From Lachnospiraceae bacterium UBA7143 (lineage in GTDB: Bacteria; Bacillota; Clostridia; Lachnospirales; Lachnospiraceae): DNA of 64,000 nt. A program made the position numbers and the translations under genes. Below the pieces are notes generated by a model. The model was not told the DNA's origin, made no database searches, and was given only the letters and a program-made list of their open reading frames with translations. Positions 31,613 to 38,752 of this stretch are shown one piece after another (positions within the stretch are counted from its first letter, which is position 1; each line of letters opens with the position of its first letter). The DNA is taken from the NCBI GenBank assembly GCA_002491905.1, contig DKWV01000025.1, positions 124,001 through 188,000 of the forward strand. Direction: 5' to 3'.

Positions 31613-32800
31613 ATGATTTGGTATCCTTACGAACAGATGAAAACAATGAAACCGCCCTACGAGATCGTGGATGCAGAGGGCGTGTATCTTTACACGAAGG
31701 ACGGCGGCAGTATGATTGACTCGGTCTCCTCCTGGTGGAGTGTGATCCACGGCTATAAGCATCCCGTGCTCACGAGAGCGATCAAGGAGCAGGCGGATGT
31801 TTTTTCCCATGTGATGCTGGGCGGGCTGACCCATAAGACAGTGCAGAAGCTTTCAGACAAGCTGGCTGATTGGCTGCCCGGCGATCTGGACTACTGTTTC
31901 TTTTCGGACTCCGGTTCGGTGGCGGTGGAAGTGGCTCTCAAGATGGCTCTGCAGTTTAATGTAAACAGGAAAGACCCGCGCAAAACGGTGCTCTCGCTGA
32001 CCCATTCCTACCACGGTGATACCTTCAAGACGATGGAGGTCGGAGATGACGAGGATTATCATTTTGCATTTGAAAATAAGCAGGGCGTGATCCATATTCC
32101 CACGGAGATTCCGGCCCTGGAGGAGGCTTTTGAGAAGCATCACGACGAGCTGAACTGCTTTATTGTGGAGCCGCTTTTACAGGGGGCGGGCGGAATGCGG
32201 ATGTACGATCTGGCATTTTTGGAGCGGGCGAGACAGCTCTGTGACCAGTACGACGTGCTGCTTATCTTCGATGAGGTAGCCACGGGATTTGGAAGGACGG
32301 GATACCGGTTCGTGGCGGACGAGGTGCTGCCGGATATTCTGGTGCTAGGCAAGGCATTGACGGGAGGGTATATCGGCCATGCGGTGACGGTGGCGGGAGA
32401 AAAGGTTTACCGGGGCTTTTATGGGGATGACCCGGCACTTGCGCTGATGCACGGTCCGACCTTCATGGGGAATGCTCTTGCCTGCAGCGCGGCGCTTGCC
32501 TCCATCGAACTGTTTGAAGGGCAGGATTATATGGCGAAAATTCACCGGATTACGGAGATTATGCGGCGGGAGATGGCGGATTTTTCCAGTCCCAAGGTGA
32601 AGGAGGTGCGCATCATGGGCGGATGCATCTGCCTGGAGGTGTGCGACAGGGCGGATCTTGTGGGCTATCAGGAATTTGCGGCGAAGAGGGGAGTCTTTGC
32701 CAGACCCTTCCTGAACTGCCTCTACGCGATGCCGCCCTATGTGATTGCTGAGGAGGAGCTGGTGAAAGTGCTTTCTGCGATGAAGGCATGGTTTGATTAA
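31613..32800 (+). CDS. bioA: Adenosylmethionine-8-amino-7-oxononanoate transaminase
   Basis: 395 residues. It is a class III PLP aminotransferase starting WYPYEQM, with SSWWSVIHGYKHP, the SDSGSVAVEVALKMALQ cofactor loop, IFDEVATGFGRTG and the PLP Lys in LGKALTGG. HGPTFMGNALACSAA is typical of BioA. It converts 8-amino-7-oxononanoate to diaminopelargonate with SAM as amino donor. bioB follows 133 bases later. Confidence 0.94.
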   Translation: MIWYPYEQMKTMKPPYEIVDAEGVYLYTKDGGSMIDSVSSWWSVIHGYKHPVLTRAIKEQADVFSHVMLGGLTHKTVQKLSDKLADWLPGDLDYCFFSDSGSVAVEVALKMALQFNVNRKDPRKTVLSLTHSYHGDTFKTMEVGDDEDYHFAFENKQGVIHIPTEIPALEEAFEKHHDELNCFIVEPLLQGAGGMRMYDLAFLERARQLCDQYDVLLIFDEVATGFGRTGYRFVADEVLPDILVLGKALTGGYIGHAVTVAGEKVYRGFYGDDPALALMHGPTFMGNALACSAALASIELFEGQDYMAKIHRITEIMRREMADFSSPKVKEVRIMGGCICLEVCDRADLVGYQEFAAKRGVFARPFLNCLYAMPPYVIAEEELVKVLSAMKAWFD

Positions 32801-32804
32801 TGTT

Positions 32805-32835
32805 ATGTTAACTAAAATTGCACATAATATAACAT
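32805..32835. promoter_or_regulatory. Weak BirA-like operator ahead of bioB
   Basis: ATGTTAACT, 13 bases, ATATAACAT. The first half-site differs from the bioY operator half TTGTTAACC at two positions, and the spacer length is identical. The second half is degenerate. It could be a weak BirA site in the bioA-bioB gap; I hold this with low confidence. Confidence 0.35.
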
Positions 32836-32850
32836 CGTGTAAAATGTAGT

Positions 32851-32897
32851 AAGTTATGTAAACTATATAAAACATAAAATGGAAAGTTATGTAAACT
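32851..32897 (+). repeat. Direct repeat AAGTTATGTAAACT ahead of bioB
   Basis: Two exact 14-base copies begin at 32851 and 32884 (33 bases apart, about three helical turns). A related GTTATGTTAACT lies at 32802. TGTAAACT resembles a BirA half-site variant. Further copies of the core lie at 34154 and 39923. Confidence 0.7.
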
Positions 32898-32933
32898 GGA
32901 TAACGGGAAATAACTGACAAGAGGGATATGCAG

Positions 32934-33902
32934 ATGGACAGAATCAAAGAGTTACAGGAAAAATTATATCGGGGAGAACTTCTCACAAAGGAGGAAATCA
33001 TGCCTTTGACGGAAGCACCCCTGGAGCCGCTCTGTCAGGCGGCGGACGAGATCCGGGCGCATTTCTGTAAGGAACGTTTCGACCTTTGCACGATCATCAA
33101 CGGAAAGTGTGGAAAATGTTCGGAGGACTGCAAATACTGTGCTCAGAGCGCTCACTATACCACTGCCTGCGGGGAATCCTATCCGCTGCTCTCCACAGAA
33201 AAAATTGTGGAGCAGGCGAAACATAATGCGGCGCAGGGGGTGCTGCGCTACTCCATCGTCACCAGCGGCAGGCGGCTTTCGGAGATGGAGGTGGATCAGG
33301 TCTGCGAGAGCATACGCGCGGTGAGGCGCGAAGCAGGGATAGAGGTCTGCGTCTCCTTCGGTCTGCTTGCGGAGGAGGACTTCAGGAAATTGAAGGCGGC
33401 GGGTGCGTCCCGCGTCCACTGCAATCTGGAATCCTCTGAACGGTATTTTCCCCAAGTCTGTACGACGCACACTTATGCTGATAAGATAGAGACACTGCGG
33501 GCGGCGAAGAGAGCGGGAATGGAAGTCTGCAGCGGCGGTATCATGGGGCTGGGTGAGACGATGGAAGATCGGATCGACATGGTGCTGACGGCGAGAGAAC
33601 TTGGCGTAAAGTCCGTTCCCGTGAATGTCCTAAACCCGATTCCGGGCACGCCATACGAGAAGAATCCGGTGCTGACAGGCGACGAGGTGCGCCGGATTGT
33701 GGCAATTTTCCGCTTTATCATCCCGGATGCCTCCATCCGTCTTGCGGGCGGCAGGGGACTTCTTGGCGACAAAGGGGAAAAGTGCTTTGCAAGCGGCGCC
33801 AATGCGGCCATCAGCGGGGATATGCTGACCACGGCCGGCATTACCGTGGAAACAGATATGGCGCTTCTGAAAGAAATGGGGTATACTGTGGTAAAGGGAT
33901 AG
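32934..33902 (+). CDS. bioB: Biotin synthase
   Basis: 322 residues from ATG 32934, 9 bases after GAGGG; ATG 32928 is too close. This radical-SAM enzyme has the CSEDCKYCAQSAHY cluster motif (Cys-x3-Cys-x2-Cys), the [2Fe-2S]-side Cys residues in VCVSFG and MEVCSGGIMGLGE, and RLAGGRG near the end. It inserts sulfur into dethiobiotin. With bioA and bioD it completes the last three steps. No bioF, bioH or bioC is in the window. Confidence 0.95.
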   Translation: MDRIKELQEKLYRGELLTKEEIMPLTEAPLEPLCQAADEIRAHFCKERFDLCTIINGKCGKCSEDCKYCAQSAHYTTACGESYPLLSTEKIVEQAKHNAAQGVLRYSIVTSGRRLSEMEVDQVCESIRAVRREAGIEVCVSFGLLAEEDFRKLKAAGASRVHCNLESSERYFPQVCTTHTYADKIETLRAAKRAGMEVCSGGIMGLGETMEDRIDMVLTARELGVKSVPVNVLNPIPGTPYEKNPVLTGDEVRRIVAIFRFIIPDASIRLAGGRGLLGDKGEKCFASGANAAISGDMLTTAGITVETDMALLKEMGYTVVKG

Positions 33903-33965
33903 CCCGGCGGCGGAAGGCGCGGGAACCCGCAAAGAGGAAAAGGGAGCGGAAAGGAGCGGGAAAGC

Positions 33966-34151
33966 ATGCTTACATTTCAGTACCGGGTGGCGAGTATAGA
34001 CGGAGATTACGCAAATCTGGAGCGCATTGATGAGGCGGAGGACGGGTATAAACTGGTGGCCCGTGCCCTTCTGCCCCCTGAGATCAAAGAGGGGACGAAG
34101 CTCTTATATGAGATGATGGAATATTCCATCATGGAAGACGAAACGATTTAG
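33966..34151 (+). CDS. Small DUF3006-like protein
   Basis: 61 residues with AAAGGAGCGGG upstream of the ATG. The pattern DGDYANLERIDE, then ARALLPPEIKEGTKL, resembles DUF3006-type small beta-barrel proteins of Firmicutes. Their function is unknown. It follows bioB by 63 bases and the zinc-ribbon gene begins 29 bases later. The assignment rests on pattern only. Confidence 0.6.
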   Translation: MLTFQYRVASIDGDYANLERIDEAEDGYKLVARALLPPEIKEGTKLLYEMMEYSIMEDETI

Positions 34152-34180
34152 GAAAGTTATGTAAACAGAAAGAGGAGCCC

Positions 34181-34978
34181 ATGAAAATACCATGCGAATA
34201 CTGCGGACAGATGATTCCGGAAACGGCGCAGACCTGTCCCCATTGTGGCGCGGCAAACAGCCGGGTGAAAAGAACTGCCTACGGTGTTCCCGCGACGATT
34301 GAAGAATTGCGGGCATACTGTCAGCAGCATAATCTGCCGCTTAAAGATATGCGGGTATTTATCGGGGAGGATTACCGGGGCGCGAAAGCATTCGGTATTT
34401 ACCGGGATGAGAGCACCGGCAATTTTATCGTTTACAAAAATAAGGCGGATGGTACCCGTGTGGTTCGCTATGAGGGTGATGACGAGGCTTACGCGGTCAA
34501 CGAGCTTTATCTGAAGATTAAAGAGCGGGTGGAAGAGCAGAAGAGATATATGAACGAGAAGGGGGCGAAGGATCCTGTAAAAGCCAGGGGCCTTCTGATA
34601 AAAAGCCTTACCTTCCAGATGATCCTGTTTCCGCTTGTCTTTGTGATCGTGTTAAGTGCATGGTACTCGTCCGGACCTGCCAGCGGCTATTATGTTTATC
34701 GGGACAACACTTACTATTATGACAGCTCCGACTGGTATGAGTGGGACGATTATTATGAGGAGTGGTCACCCACCCGGGCGGACAGAGAACTGAAAAGGAA
34801 TGCGGATGACTATTACCAGTCCGGCAGCTGGCGTGAAAGTTACGGGACAGGGGATTTTACCGAATCGTCATGGTACAGTGAAAAGGAGTGGGCGGATAAC
34901 GATTGGGATACCGACTACGACTGGGACGACAGTGACAGTTGGGACAGCAGTTACGACGACTGGGATTCCGACTGGTAA
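34181..34978 (+). CDS. Zinc-ribbon membrane protein with an aromatic/acidic tail
   Basis: 265 residues. An N-terminal zinc ribbon has CEYC and CPHC pairs (residues 5-26). A soluble region follows (about 30-130; YRGAKAFGIYRDES), then one membrane helix (about 142-162, FQMILFPLVFVIVLSAWY) and a C-terminal 100 residues very rich in Trp, Tyr, Asp and Ser, ending DSDW. The tail would lie outside the cell if the zinc ribbon is inside. I know no function. An AAGTTATGTAAAC word lies 15 bases before its start codon. Confidence 0.75.
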   Translation: MKIPCEYCGQMIPETAQTCPHCGAANSRVKRTAYGVPATIEELRAYCQQHNLPLKDMRVFIGEDYRGAKAFGIYRDESTGNFIVYKNKADGTRVVRYEGDDEAYAVNELYLKIKERVEEQKRYMNEKGAKDPVKARGLLIKSLTFQMILFPLVFVIVLSAWYSSGPASGYYVYRDNTYYYDSSDWYEWDDYYEEWSPTRADRELKRNADDYYQSGSWRESYGTGDFTESSWYSEKEWADNDWDTDYDWDDSDSWDSSYDDWDSDW

Positions 34979-35044
34979 TAGCGTGAAATGCGGCATTCTC
35001 CAAAAGTTCGACCAAAGGAGTCAATCAGCAGATGAGGTGCGGAT

Positions 35045-36460
35045 TTGAATAAGACAGAACATGTGGTGAAGGAGGTTATGCCCGGTTCCATCGCTGAGGA
35101 GATGGGGATTGAGGCGGGTGACGTCCTTCTTTCCGTTAATGACAATGAAATAGAGGATGTGTTCGATTACCGTTATCTGATGAAGGACGAGTATGTGGAG
35201 GTGCTTGTGCGGAAGGTGGACGGCGAGGAGTGGCTGTTGGAGATCGACAAGGATTACGATGAAGATCTGGGTGTGGAATTTGAAAACGGCCTGATGAGCG
35301 ATTACCGTTCCTGCAGCAATAAGTGCATTTTCTGTTTTATTGACCAGATGCCGCCGGGGATGAGGGAAACCCTGTATTTTAAGGATGACGATTCCCGTCT
35401 TTCCTTTTTGCAGGGCAATTATATCACCCTGACCAACATGACAGAGAAGGATGTGGCGCGCATCATTCAGATGCAGCTTGCGCCCATCAACATTTCGGTA
35501 CAGACCACCAACCCGGAACTTCGCTGTAAGATGCTGAACAACCGCTTTGCGGGCGAAAAACTGCGCTTTCTTGACAGACTCTTTGAGGGACATGTGGAGA
35601 TGAACGGGCAGATCGTCTGCTGCAAGGGAGTCAACGACGGGGAAGAACTCCGGCGCAGCATTACGGACCTGATGAAATATCTGCCTTTTATGCGGAGCGT
35701 GTCGGTGGTGCCCGCGGGGATTACGAAATACCGGGAAGGACTTTATCCTTTGGAACTGTTTACAAAGGAGGAGGCGGGTAAAATCATAGATATGATCGAG
35801 GCATACCAGAAGGTTTGTTTTGACCAATACGGTCTACACTTTATCCACGCCAGCGACGAGCTCTATATGCTGGCGGAGCGGGATTTCCCGGAGGAGGAGC
35901 GCTACGACGGCTATATCCAGCTGGAAAACGGCGTGGGCATGATGCGGCTGTTCCGGGAGGAATTTGCCGGAGCAATGCGGGCGGCCTGTGTTGACTCGAA
36001 TGGTCATAAAAAACTGGCGGAAGTGAAACGGACAGTGACGATTGCCACAGGGAAACTGGCTTACTCCGTGATACGGGAGGCTTCCGAAAAAATGATGCGG
36101 GCCTTTCCCGGACTCACCGTTCATGTCTGCCCCATCCGAAATGATTTCTTTGGGGAGACGATTACCGTGGCAGGGCTTGTCACGGGCCGGGATCTGATTG
36201 CACAGTTGAAAGAGCGGCAGCAGGACGGGGAAAATCTGGGGGATACGCTTTTGATTCCAGCCAATATGCTGCGGAGCGGGGAACAGGTTTTTCTGGATGA
36301 CGTCGCCGTGCAGGAGGTGGCGCAGGCGCTGGGGCTTAGGGTAGTGGTGACAGAGCCGACAGGACTGGCTTTTGTGGAGGCGCTGTTGAATCCTGCCTAT
36401 CATATGGGCAGGGACAATGATAAGGAGAATTTTGTGTATGTGCAGGGATATGACAGGTGA
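35045..36460 (+). CDS. PDZ/radical-SAM-like DUF512 protein
   Basis: 471 residues from TTG 35045 (GAGGTG 5 bases upstream). Residues about 5-65 are PDZ-like (VMPGSIAEEMGIEAGDVLLS). Then comes a Cys-x3-Cys-x2-Cys cluster motif, CSNKCIFCFIDQMPPGMRE, and DUF512 features (YFKDDDSRLSFLQGNYITLTN, PINISVQTTNPELR). The cluster pattern suggests a radical-SAM-type or Fe-S protein. The family is widespread in clostridia and its reaction is unknown. It overlaps the next gene by 23 bases. Confidence 0.88.
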   Translation: MNKTEHVVKEVMPGSIAEEMGIEAGDVLLSVNDNEIEDVFDYRYLMKDEYVEVLVRKVDGEEWLLEIDKDYDEDLGVEFENGLMSDYRSCSNKCIFCFIDQMPPGMRETLYFKDDDSRLSFLQGNYITLTNMTEKDVARIIQMQLAPINISVQTTNPELRCKMLNNRFAGEKLRFLDRLFEGHVEMNGQIVCCKGVNDGEELRRSITDLMKYLPFMRSVSVVPAGITKYREGLYPLELFTKEEAGKIIDMIEAYQKVCFDQYGLHFIHASDELYMLAERDFPEEERYDGYIQLENGVGMMRLFREEFAGAMRAACVDSNGHKKLAEVKRTVTIATGKLAYSVIREASEKMMRAFPGLTVHVCPIRNDFFGETITVAGLVTGRDLIAQLKERQQDGENLGDTLLIPANMLRSGEQVFLDDVAVQEVAQALGLRVVVTEPTGLAFVEALLNPAYHMGRDNDKENFVYVQGYDR

Positions 36461-37070
36461 ACTGACCGTAAAAAGACTGGCGGAGGATGCGCTTACAGAG
36501 ATTTATAACACCTATATGAAACGGGATTTTCCTGCGAGTGAGCTGAAGCCTTTAAGCCATATTCTGCGCAGCGCGGAGGCAGGTTTCGGCTTTACTCTGG
36601 GTATTTACGAGGATGGGGAATTGGCAGGCTATGCCGTTTTTATTCTCTGCGAGGAGACAAGGTGCGCTCTTCTCGATTATTTTGCGATTCTGGAGGACAG
36701 ACGGGGACAGGGAATGGGACACCGCGCCTTCTCCTTATTAGAGACATATTTTGAAGAAAATCTGCCGGAGGTGCAGGGGCTTTATATTGAGTCGGAGAGG
36801 GTCTCAGCGGCGGAGAATGAAGAGCAGCGCCTGGTCAGACAGCGGCGGATCGCCTTTTATCTGTCCTGTGGATGTGAAATGACGGCGTTTCGTTCTGTCC
36901 TGTTTGGGGTGGATTACAGTGTCCTGTACAGACATTTTGGCACAGGGGGGCAGGAGGGGACGCTTGCGGCGCTGGACACCCTTTATAAAAAGATGTTTAA
37001 GCCGGAACACTATGACAGATTTGTGAGCCTTGGCATGACGGATGAAAGCGTGGAAAAAAGCGGCCGTTGA
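36438..37070 (+). CDS. GNAT-family N-acetyltransferase
   Basis: About 210 residues from ATG 36438, with AAGGAG 11 bases upstream, overlapping the DUF512 end. The acetyl-CoA region reads YFAILEDRRGQGMGHRAFSLLE (Arg-Arg-Gly-Gln-Gly-Met-Gly). The later region YLSCGCEMTAFR is the usual closing strand. It transfers an acetyl group to an amine of unknown kind. Translational coupling to the DUF512 gene is likely. Confidence 0.87.
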   Translation: MCRDMTGELTVKRLAEDALTEIYNTYMKRDFPASELKPLSHILRSAEAGFGFTLGIYEDGELAGYAVFILCEETRCALLDYFAILEDRRGQGMGHRAFSLLETYFEENLPEVQGLYIESERVSAAENEEQRLVRQRRIAFYLSCGCEMTAFRSVLFGVDYSVLYRHFGTGGQEGTLAALDTLYKKMFKPEHYDRFVSLGMTDESVEKSGR

Positions 37071-37094
37071 GGCTTGCGGATGCCGAGCTTCCGA

Positions 37095-37123
37095 TTGACT
37101 TTTAACAGGGGATACTGTATCAT
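37095..37123 (+). promoter_or_regulatory. SigA-type promoter of the chemoreceptor-like gene
   Basis: TTGACT (37095-37100), a 17-nt spacer and TATCAT (37118-37123), about 50 bases upstream of the start codon. Confidence 0.7.
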
Positions 37124-37174
37124 AAGTACTAGATCATATTTTCTTATATACGTGGGCGAAGGAGGATCGTGGGT

Positions 37175-38632
37175 ATGGAACTGGAAATTCTCAAAAATGA
37201 AGAGAAACGGATGAATATGATTTTATTTCTGTTTCTTTTGGTAATCCCGGTTGTGGCTTTTTTCTATGTGCTTTTGTTTAATGGGGGAGCAGGGAGAGAC
37301 GCAATAGTTTTGGGAATGGTGGCTGCCAGCGTATTGATTAAGTTATTTGAAAAGAAGCTGGGTTCTTATGCAAAATATCTCTACATATCTGTGCTGCCAG
37401 CCTTTGGTGCGGTGACGATTGTGGCGGGTACGCCCGGTGCTTTTGGCGCTATGGTGGAAGCGTATTTTCTGGTTCTGTTTTTGGCGATTCCCTATTATGA
37501 TTTATCTGTAATCAAGGTATGCACGGTGGTGACTGTTGTGGTCAATGCTGCGGCGCTGGTTATTTTCAGACAGGCGTATCTGTGCATGTATACGCTGTCC
37601 ATCTGGGTTTTTATTATCATGGTGTATGTGCTGGCGATTGCAGCCGCTGTTTTCATTGTGTTCCGGGCAAGATCCCTGTTTATGACGGTGGAACAGAAGG
37701 AAGGGGAAGTGGAAACCCTTCTCGACAGTATCCGGGGCGCATTCGAGGGACTGCAGGAGTCCTCCCAGTCCATCTACGATTCCTTACATAGCTTCGAACA
37801 GAGTTCTTCCGAGATCGCGGCCTCCACGGAGGAGATTTCCGCCAGCGTGGAGCAGCAGATTGAGCAGGTGGAGGGCAGCATCCAGATATTCAATGATCTG
37901 GACAGTCGGATCGGGGACTCCGAGACGAGAGTGCTGCAGACGGTTGAGAATGTGAAGCAGTTGGAGGAGAAGAACAACGAGGGCATTGTGGCCATCGAGG
38001 AGCTTTCCAGGAAGTTCAGCGAGAATATTAAGGCAACCCAAGTGGCGTCCGAGGGTATGACGGCGCTGGAACAGAAGTCCAGTTCCATCGGTGAGATCAT
38101 AGACAGTATCAGTCAGATTGCGAAACAGACCAACCTGCTTGCGCTGAACGCGGCGATCGAGGCAGCCAGAGCGGGTGAGGCAGGTAAGGGCTTTGCTGTG
38201 GTTGCGGACGAGATCAACGAGCTTTCCAGCGAATCGGCTACGGCGACGCAGAAGATCGATGCGATCCTGAAAGATATCATTGCCACCATCGGCGATACGA
38301 ATAAGGTAATTGACCGCAATACCGTAATTGTGAGGGAATCCAACGAAAAACTGGATGATACGGTGAAGATTTTTGATACCATGCTGAAATCCTCCGAGCA
38401 GGTGATTCAGGAGACGGACAGGCTGAAAGACGGGCTTGGCGGTATCATGGAGATCAAGGAAAGGCTTCAGGAAGCGATGCAGCAGGTGGAGAGAATTTCC
38501 CAGGTTTCCGTGCAGGGAACGACGGAGATCAGCTCTTCCACGGAGGAGCAGGTGACGGGCGTCGAGACAATCCTTACGTCTATGGCGAAGGTGCAGTCCG
38601 GTATCGACCGTCTGGCAGAAATTTTGCATTAG
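37175..38632 (+). CDS. Methyl-accepting chemotaxis-type protein, membrane-only sensor
   Basis: 485 residues from ATG 37175 (GGAGG 9 bases upstream). Residues about 15-165 hold five to six membrane segments with almost no external loop. A long coiled-coil signalling domain follows directly, with the receptor hairpin tip IAKQTNLLALNAAIEAAR. There is no HAMP domain. The Q/E/S-rich helices on both sides would carry the methylation sites. Such MCPs pass signals to CheA/CheW, none of which is in the window. The signal may be membrane state or a membrane-soluble compound. Confidence 0.9.
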   Translation: MELEILKNEEKRMNMILFLFLLVIPVVAFFYVLLFNGGAGRDAIVLGMVAASVLIKLFEKKLGSYAKYLYISVLPAFGAVTIVAGTPGAFGAMVEAYFLVLFLAIPYYDLSVIKVCTVVTVVVNAAALVIFRQAYLCMYTLSIWVFIIMVYVLAIAAAVFIVFRARSLFMTVEQKEGEVETLLDSIRGAFEGLQESSQSIYDSLHSFEQSSSEIAASTEEISASVEQQIEQVEGSIQIFNDLDSRIGDSETRVLQTVENVKQLEEKNNEGIVAIEELSRKFSENIKATQVASEGMTALEQKSSSIGEIIDSISQIAKQTNLLALNAAIEAARAGEAGKGFAVVADEINELSSESATATQKIDAILKDIIATIGDTNKVIDRNTVIVRESNEKLDDTVKIFDTMLKSSEQVIQETDRLKDGLGGIMEIKERLQEAMQQVERISQVSVQGTTEISSSTEEQVTGVETILTSMAKVQSGIDRLAEILH

Positions 38633-38664
38633 AACGGATTATTTCAGGTAAACTGTAATTATGG

Positions 38665-38690
38665 CATGTCCCGCTTACCGGCGGGACATG
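38665..38690 (+). terminator. Hairpin after the chemoreceptor-like gene
   Basis: CATGTCCCGC and GCGGGACATG form a perfect 10-bp stem with a 6-nt loop TTACCG, followed by only TT. It starts 33 bases after the stop codon. It is a probable terminator, or a site for the next gene's control. Confidence 0.6.
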
Positions 38691-38752
38691 TTCGCGTGTA
38701 GAGGAGAGCGCCGGAAGGTGACATTCTCCGCATGACGGAATCAGGGGGTTTT

